A stretch of DNA of 64,000 bases, taken from positions 11,625,221-11,689,220 of the forward strand of contig CM030711.1 in NCBI GenBank assembly GCA_017979445.1, given 5' to 3'. A program made the translations under genes and the position numbers. A model generated the notes under the pieces. That model was not told the origin of the DNA, searched no databases, and saw nothing but the letters and a program-made list of their open reading frames with translations. Of the stretch, positions 57,413-64,000 are shown piece by piece. Numbering within the stretch: the stretch's first letter is position 1; every line of letters starts with the position of its first letter. The stretch comes from Akebia trifoliata. Taxonomy: Eukaryota; Streptophyta; Magnoliopsida; Ranunculales; Lardizabalaceae.

Positions 57413-58210
57413 CTACAATAAAGAGGCAAGCAAATATTTAAAACAGCAGGAAACAAAAAGTTGATCGCAGCCATCATTTCCATGTTCCAGACGCTCACTC
57501 CTTATTCTATGCCTTACCATTTGTAAGGAATAGCCAGTTGGAAAGTTGGCATATCTTTATAATGACCTTCACAACCTCTAAAATACTTTTATCAAGTGTT
57601 TAAGACCTTAAATGTAGAGGACTCCCAAATACACCTCTTAAAATCATTACATTCATTAACTTTCTATATTACACAAAAACTAATTCACATTCTCACTAAC
57701 TAATTTAGTTGGATATCACCGCTTTAAAAAATGAAGATTACACGTGTTTACTGAACTAATTAATTTAATCCTACTTCAAATTTTATAAAAAAAATCCTGC
57801 AAGTTTTTCAAGGTTACCTAGCATCATAGTTGCAAAACTTGAAGTATAAGTGAGACTATGCTCATGAGGCGAGGCGTACACCTTGAAGTGATATGACTGC
57901 ATCCGAATTGACTCTAGGATTTGCAATCTAAAGAACTCTCTAACATCCATTCTTTTAGTCACCCTACTGTACCACTTTAGCACATAAAAAAATTGTAACA
58001 TTGAGGTCACCACTTATGCATCAAAGAAGGCCCATTAATTGGGTATATCGTCCAATTCCTCCCAAAAATTGATCCTTATAACTATTATTTGTGTATCATA
58101 AAAGCCCGTAAAAACCCACGATGATATATAACACATTGCTCTCGATTTTCTAGAGAAAGTGAACCATAAAAAAGGTAAAGAGGAGAGAATTTTCATGGCT
58201 GAATCAATGT
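57413..58210. other. Spacer with no recognised gene
   Basis: No further HSP70 exons could be read upstream (no GIDLGTTN-type N-terminus). Minus ORF at 57783-58013 has no domain. Confidence 0.35.
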
Positions 58211-58214
58211 ATGC

Positions 58215-58690
58215 ATATCTGAACGAGTTGACTCAGTTTGATTGACTTAATTCAAATTGTCTGAATCAACTCGGTTTGACCAGTCTGGTTCGGGTTGACC
58301 CAATTGGGTCCATACTCAACCCAATTTTGATTTTAGTCCTATGTGTTTAGTCTATTTTAGTTTTAGGTTATTTAGAAATTATTTAAGGGTCTACATAGGA
58401 TAGTCTTGGATTATAATAGAAACCAATCATCTCGATCGAGCGAGTTCAGTGCTTAACACCTTCTGATTCCCATAATCTGACCTCTTACCCATTGTCTCAA
58501 TCGTAGACCGATCCAAACTTCATTCGGAGTCACTTTATAGTTCCTAGACCTAAATTAGGTGGCGATTCCAAAAATATCGGGATTAGTGCTCATCTTCGTG
58601 AATTTTCTCTCGAGAGCATTTTCAAAACTAATTTTCGGTTGACCATCCACACCTTTTTTAAAAAAATAATGGTGCAACTCCAAATCCACG
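58215..58690 (+). repeat. Old solo LTR end of a Tat/Ogre-like Gypsy
   Basis: The 3' part resembles the end of the young Gypsy LTR: GTGCTTAACACCTTCTGATT (versus GTGCCTAACACCTTCCCCAT), GATTCCAAAAATATCGGG-like text, GAGAGCATTTTCAAAACTAA, GACCATCCACACC (versus CATTCACACCCATTTCC) and AATAATGGTGCAACTCCAAA (versus AATAATGGTGGCGACTCCAA). It is strongly diverged and separated from any internal region. Confidence 0.5.
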
Positions 58691-58699
58691 TGACGGTGA

Positions 58700-59980
58700 T
58701 CTTCAAACTAGAAAATCACAAAGTTACAAAAATGATGTGTTGAGACAGTTTATATAGTCTTTATAAATTGTAAATCGAAAGTCTGTTTATCAAAATTGCT
58801 ATAGGCATTGGAGTGAAGTGGCACACTAAAAGGACAACCGTGTGATTGTGGATTAAAGAACTAGGAGGTGGACATGTCTAAAAATCAGATGATAAAGCTA
58901 CTTCTTAAGGTAAGCTTATTTATTAAAATTATAAGTGAACCTCTCCCTAAAGGCGCCTCAACTTAAGAAGGACCTTGGCAACAAGTTTGCAAATTTTTTT
59001 TAATATAATGAAACAAGAAACACAAAATATATGATGAGGTAGCTGATGAAAGAGGTAAATTCCATTTTTTATTTTCATTAAGGAAGGTATTACATTCTAA
59101 CGGTGTATACCCCGATGTTACAAAAGTCAGAAAGTATGTCAGAAACATGGTGCAAATGTGACCACAAAGAAGGATGAAGAACTTCTGATCTATACCACCA
59201 AGCTGGACGACTCACCTGAAAAGAATAGTACTAAAGATGCAAGGACAAGCAGAAGCAAGAGACATGAAGACTAGTAAATAGAGATGTCACACTCAAAGAA
59301 AGCCCAAAAGTATAAAAAAAAAAAAAAAAATCGAAATATAAAAACCTGACCTCGGTTAAAGGTCTGAACTAGGGTCAGTTAGTTGCAAGAAAGAAATGTC
59401 ACTACCCTGGCCATCCCCGAGGATAGTAGGATCATTATCTGACTGATCTTCACGGTCAAATTGTTCGAAACATCCAAAAAGGTACCATCACGGTACACCA
59501 TAAAGTATATTTAAAATTCTAGAGGGGTAGTACATCAACACAAAGAATAAAAAGGCAAATTTATCAAAACATGCACCAAATACCGATTAATTACCAAATT
59601 GAAAAACTGTAGCAATTATTCTAAAAACTTGTAATTTACTTTTTCGAAAATATTTTTTTACCAAATCGATAAAAACAGTAAAATCATTTTTTTTTATACC
59701 GAAAATACCTTTCCTTAATTTTCACTAAAATTACCGAGAAGTCTTCTCTTTCACACTTCAGACTTCTTCTCATTTCTATTTGGATTTTCCATCAAATAAG
59801 TTGTAGAGCTTGAAAGAATCAAAGTTCAAGTACACAACCTCTCTCTCTCTCCCCGTTGTGGGATCGTAAGAAACTTGCATCGAAACTATTTAAACCTTAC
59901 ATTGTATATTAGATTGGGTTCAATTAGGATTTTGATTTTTGGAAGATTTAAGATCGATGGAAATTTCATCATTATAAGAT
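58700..59980. other. Intergenic, possible short exon relic at about 59363-59475 (minus)
   Basis: Minus-strand text FEQFDREDQSDNDPTILGDG followed by QGSDISFLQLTDPSSDL and a stop looks coding (acidic, balanced) and may be the 3' end of a host gene; protein not identified. The rest of this interval shows nothing I recognise. Confidence 0.3.
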
Positions 59981-59983
59981 TTA

Positions 59984-60170
59984 CACTACGTCATAATGCA
60001 CCATGACAGTCGTTTTTGAAAAAAACGACTGCTCCTACAGTCAGAAAAGAAGTCGTTTTAAAATGAGTGATTTTTAAACTACGACAGAGTAAAATAGTCA
60101 GAAAAAATGGCTGTCTTTGACAGTTGGAAAAAAAACGACTGTCTAAGAATGGATCATTAAAAAATTATTT
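59984..60170 (+). mobile_element. CACTA-like transposon terminus with subterminal repeats
   Basis: Starts CACTACGTCATAATGCACCA, preceded by TTA (possible half of a 3-bp target duplication). Within 170 bp there are at least six copies, in both orientations, of a GACAGTCGTTTT motif (e.g. CAGTCGTTTTTGAAAAAAAC, AACGACTGCTCC, GTCGTTTTAAAA, AAACGACTGTC). CACTA (En/Spm) elements end in CACTA and carry such subterminal repeats as transposase binding sites. A matching ...TAGTG end was not found to the right within the window. Confidence 0.55.
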
Positions 60171-60351
60171 TTCTGAAATACAAAACCACTACCACTAAAA
60201 TCTGCCAAAATCCAGATGAAAAACTAATTTCTCACCTTCAAATTATTGAAATCTCATTTGCTTCTATTGTTATTACTACTACTATTATTAATATCACAGA
60301 TGCATGAAACAGAAAATAAAAAATACATGGAATCTTCAGCATCACCGTCAC

Positions 60352-60560
60352 CTTGCACAGTCCCTCAAACTTCTCCTTCATGGTTTCGATCCCTCTTTGG
60401 TCACAGAACCACAACATACTTCCTACCCTTTCAGCAGCAGCATCACCAGCAGCTTTGATGGCCTCTGCAGGTGCATTGGCTACCCTAGCTTCTGCGAAAG
60501 AGAGAACCTTATCATGATCTCTCACAACAAGTTTGTCTTCAACTCCATGAACAATTTAAA
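60352..60560 (-). pseudogene. Exon fragment of an unidentified gene
   Basis: Minus-strand frame reads VHGVEDKLVVRDHDKVLSFA, then EARVANAPAEAIKAAGDAAA, ERVGSMLWFCDQRGIETMK and EKFEGLCK, followed by a GT donor at 60351. Ala/Glu-rich and clearly coding in character, but I do not recognise the protein. No ATG-based gene structure around it. Confidence 0.5.
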
Positions 60561-60756
60561 TTACGAGCTCGAAAAAAATTATAAAATAAAAACAGGAATA
60601 AATAATATACAGGGATACAACATGAGATATGCAACCAATATAGCGAACTCGCAAATAAAAATTGGTAAAATCAGCGAAGTTACACTAAGATCAAAGACAA
60701 TGATATGGGCAAGAAAAAGATGATATGTTGAAAGTTCATGGTTAGTTGTCAGGTAC

Positions 60757-60879
60757 CGTATCGAGGGAATCAGCTCCAAGTGCAGCAAACTTAGATTCAC
60801 CCGTGACTGCAAAATCAGCTGGTAGTGCCAACTGTTTCTTCACCATTTCACATACCTTGTCCACTGTCTCGGATTTGGC
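60757..60879 (-). pseudogene. Plastid acyl carrier protein exon, isolated
   Basis: 41 codons flanked by a good acceptor (TTTGCGCAG) and a donor (ACG|GTACC): [20 protein letters not shown], then [21 protein letters not shown]. It contains the DSL motif whose Ser receives the phosphopantetheine arm in fatty-acid synthesis. The exon itself is intact. The transit-peptide exons and the exon that should continue after DSLDT (VEIVM...EE) are not found nearby; after the donor the frame ends in TAA within 10 bp. It is thus a single captured or stranded exon. Confidence 0.8.
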
Positions 60880-61277
60880 CTGCGCAAAGACAATAGTGTG
60901 TTACTGTTGCATCAACACAGCGACCACCAGAAATAGGGAGTTCTATAACTATGAAATTTGGAAATGAAGTCCCCTTTAATGATATTTTCTTTGAATATTC
61001 AAAAAAACGGCAATCATTTAAACAATAATTTTTTTTTTTTTTTATACATTTATTTCATATAATATTTTGGTGAATACTATATATCAACCAAAATAATCAA
61101 ATTTCAGGCAGAAAAGCAAGATTTTGACTGAAATATCTCAATAAGCAATCAAATTCGAGCAAGATATTCATTTTTGATAAAAAGAGCTTAAATGTTGATA
61201 AAATTTTAAAAACAACCATAATTATAAATTTCTTATGTAAAGGACTTGCATATTGCACATAACACATTATATCTGAC

Positions 61278-62275
61278 CTTGAAACTTTGGACATCGTTGA
61301 GAAGTTGGCCACATGTGCTCAGATGCTTGAATAGATTGATATATTCTGAACTTCTAACTATCTCTTCTGAAAGCTCAAACCTGAGAAAGTAGAGAGCTAT
61401 GAGAACAATGACTCCCGAGGCAGGTGAAATACGCGCACTTGACATATAATCATCAATTGTGGGTATTGACTTGTCTCTTACCCACCCAACTTCTCTCATC
61501 ATAGAATTGAGCAAACTAAGCCACTGCAGAATAAACACAGTTCATGTTACCCTCTCTAAAATCGAGAAGCTCATTAAAAATATATACGAGTCATATTCAA
61601 TCTCACTAGTTCAATTAGGTGACTTAGGACACTTCAGCCTTGTTGTACAAATGCTTTGCTTTCGAGCTCGTTAATTGTGTTATAAAGTGCGAGGAATATG
61701 ATCTCAACTTGTTCAGAGCAATAACTAGTGTCTGAATTGCCATTCCATCTGTAATTCAATGAACTATCCATTAAACTTTCACTTGAAACTCATGCAACAT
61801 CAACCGTAACAAGAGAAGGGGAACTTACTTCTCAACCAACTTGATAAGGTGTTCTAATTCTTCATGGGAGCCTCCAATATCGAAGAAGTCATCGATCACA
61901 GTTGCAAGAACAGAATTTTTTGCCCATGAAAGCATCAGATAGTTCAGGAGAAAAAAGGATGGAAGCAATGGAGAAATAGGCGTAGGTTAGCTTCTGCCTT
62001 GCAAACTTTAGTTCATCTAATTTGTTTTCTTTGACCCACCTATGTGAGTGTGAAAACGAAGATTAGATCATGTATCCAGTAAAAAGCTTGAGCATCAGAT
62101 AGGATTCAGAAAAATTTACAAGGTTCAGTAGTGCCTATGTCCACGGATGAGATGAGAGTGATTCACTAAAAATAATGTATACAGGGTTTTCTTTGAGAAC
62201 CTACCGCTCGAGATCCTTAAGTTCTTTCTGGTGTATGGTTTCACAAATGTTGAAATTAGTATTAGACTTCAAAAT
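61278..62275 (-). pseudogene. ent-Kaurene-synthase-like terpene synthase fragment
   Basis: Minus-strand exons in the correct order for a class I diterpene synthase. About 62275-62212: NICETIHQKELKDLER. About 62042-61848: [20 protein letters not shown], then [16 protein letters not shown], a one- or two-base frame break near 61930, and [19 protein letters not shown] with the Mg-binding DDFFD (61879-61893). About 61750-61640: TSYCSEQVEIIFLALYNTIN, then KAFVQQG and a stop. 61523-61278: [36 protein letters not shown] and [12 protein letters not shown], the start of the NSE/DTE motif. The N-terminal beta/gamma domains and the C-terminal exons are missing. A dead fragment of a gibberellin-type or related diterpene synthase. 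Confidence 0.82.
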
Positions 62276-62279
62276 AATG

Positions 62280-63490
62280 CCAAGAAAGCAACATATGAAT
62301 TCTAATTCAAAACAATAACACAGAGAGATGAAATACTGAAAACTATTGCTTGAGAAAATAGGAAACAGATAAAATGAAGGACTACACGATAAAATGAAGG
62401 ACAGAATACATTAAACAATTTTGGAAACCAAAAGCCAATAATAAAAATATTTTATTAGATTCAATAAAATCGAAATACTATTTGTTTGGGTTAAATGGGT
62501 TTTTTGGTAAGTTGAGGAGTATTTTTTGTATTGTGTATTCTAAGATAATGCTTAAGTTAGGAACTATCTCCTAAAAGATGATCCCACATCCGAAAAAAGA
62601 AATGTCTCTTCTTAAGATTATATAAGATTCTTACATATTTACTTGGGTTATTTATGTGAGAAACTACATTTCCATTTGCCTATGCACTTGGGCGCTTTTA
62701 GGCACACTTTGCACTATGCATCATTCCAAGGAGCTTGAGGAGACCTTTTTGTTCTATTATTTGTAATATCAATTGGATGATCAGAGTGGGTGTTGGATTA
62801 AATCTATGAAATGGGATATGCATGCATGGATCAAAACACACTTAACCAAACATTCTCTATTTTTTAAATTTTTTTTGGTTCCTAAACAGATTTGAGTTAT
62901 TTGGGCAATTCCCATTGATGAATTATAGAAAAGAGATTGGGTACTTGTTATGTCTTGGAATGCATTGTTGGAAAACCTTTTGTAATTCAAGGTATAGTAC
63001 TCAAATTTATTACCCATTTTTGTTCTGTTTTTAGGCGTACAATTTCATATTTAGATTTCAGCTATATATATATGCTTTATTACTACCGATAGAACATCAA
63101 ACAAAACAATTGACATAAAGAGAAAAGAAAGAAACTCACTTGTATTTTTCTTCCTTCAGCTAACAACAGGGGGTAACCACTGGGCAATCTCTCTACATCC
63201 CCTGCGATAAAAGGAAAAATTGTTAACCATTTTTTCCTTCGTGAGAGGGCAAACTATCCAGAGATAAACCAGCCATAGTTCAAAAAAGTTAAATCCATAG
63301 TGCAATTTATTAACAAGAGAGCCAATGCATCTGACTTGGAACATGTGACACCCATAACTTTACCATACGATCCCATCTCAGATTTAGAAGCACAACAAAC
63401 GTCTTGCCATGAATGCATTAGCCTTGGAACAGGCCATGCTTAAGCTACGTAAGAGAGAGCTTTCCTAACTTACATGAGATCTTCGAGATA
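62280..63490. other. Region between KS and ABC1 fragments
   Basis: Mostly AT-rich with no recognised gene. A minus-strand stretch near 63145-63215 (GDVERLPSGYPLLLAEGRKI) between an AG and a GT could be another exon relic; not identified. Confidence 0.3.
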
Positions 63491-63499
63491 TCTCTACAG

Positions 63500-63640
63500 T
63501 AGCATACCTCCCAGTTCAGATCCAACAGGTCGAGCAGTACATAACCAAATGTTTTTTTCAAAGAGTGTCCCATTCTCACCCTCGTTAACATAATCAAGTT
63601 CCTCAAAAAAATGAGCAGCCCATTCATCTACCAGTCCAAC
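63500..63640 (-). pseudogene. ABC1 (ADCK/UbiB) kinase exon fragment
   Basis: Minus-strand frame LVDEWAAHFFEELDYVNEGE then NGTLF matches the conserved FFxELDYxxEAxN block (alanine-rich/ELD region) of plastid ABC1 atypical kinases. Coding similarity ends near 63540, after which the frame reaches a stop. Kinase catalytic motifs are absent. Only one exon is visible; more could lie beyond the window. Confidence 0.7.
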
Positions 63641-64000
63641 ACATCTTCAATCTTTTGTTGTGTGAGAACATCTCCAACGCAACACCCTCTGCCTATACCC
63701 ACAAAAGAGCTTTTTGGGTATGGTGGGTTGCTATTATGGTTATCCATGTTATATGCACTCCAAACCATGCTACCCATAAATTGTTTAATAATTTTTTAGT
63801 TTAACTTTGATTTAAATTTTTTTTTGAAATTAACTTATTTTTTACCAAACACTATCAAATTTTTACCCTCTAAAAAGTATGGGTAACAATAGGGGTAGTA
63901 TTTTTATTTTTTGATATCGAAACTGTGTCTTGTATTCTGTTGGTCCCCACATAGCTGATGATTTTTTTAAGGGATATGAAATGGGTAATTGTGTATTATT
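63641..64000. other. Right edge, no recognised gene
   Basis: AT-rich. Contains an inverted-looking pair TGGGTATGGTGGGTTGCTAT / GGGTAACAATAGGGGTAGTA and CATGCTACCCATAAA, but no clear element. Confidence 0.3.

Noticed and set aside
62115..62130. GTAGTG as a possible right end of the CACTA-like element
   Set aside because: Flanking bases do not mirror CACTACGTCAT, there are no subterminal repeats beside it, and it lies inside the KS fragment.

Overview
The window reads as nuclear DNA of a flowering plant, probably a woody eudicot. It has AT-rich intergenic sequence, intron-containing genes of typical plant families (CAMTA, SAR1, a DUF4228/PADRE protein), and dense LTR retrotransposons, a LINE, SINEs, MITEs, a TRIM and a CACTA-type end. 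I cannot assign a species. All gene calls come from reading the translation by eye; no searches were run.

Layout. 1-1166: 5' end of a minus-strand Copia element (LTR, primer-binding site, broken gag) sitting upstream of, or in an intron of, a CAMTA gene. 1793-6418: 3' five exons of the CAMTA gene (plus), whose CG-1 DNA-binding exons are not in the window. 7017-7595: intronless DUF4228 protein (minus), convergent with CAMTA. 8747-32943: an old minus-strand Copia element whose gag is split at 15069/31643 by a 16.6-kb Ty3/Gypsy element of Tat/Ogre type (15070-31642). The Gypsy element has ~1.97-kb LTRs that are almost identical, two minisatellite arrays in its leader, a gag-protease ORF ending in a G-patch, an RT with three frameshifts, and an intact two-RNase-H plus integrase ORF. 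34347-38240: minus-strand LINE with ORF1 and endonuclease but no reverse transcriptase. 38245-44190: intergenic DNA with foldback elements, two copies of a hairpin-bearing MITE and SINE-like repeats. 44194-48136: complete three-exon SAR1 GTPase gene (minus) with a TRIM in its large intron. 48137-55360: repeat-rich DNA (Gypsy gag relic, more copies of the hairpin MITE, a 145-bp-arm inverted repeat). 55370-63640: a series of minus-strand pieces of unrelated host genes (I29 propeptide, plastid HSP70, acyl carrier protein, ent-kaurene-synthase-like, ABC1 kinase). The right part begins at a CACTA-like terminus with subterminal repeats at 59984.

Expressed genes are probably only three: CAMTA (calmodulin-regulated transcription factor), DUF4228 (possibly membrane-anchored, stress-related family) and SAR1 (COPII vesicle budding). 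They share no pathway. The rest is transposon history. The parts most worth following are the gene-fragment mosaic next to the CACTA-like end, the young but RT-broken Gypsy element nested in an old Copia, and the four-copy double-hairpin MITE family.
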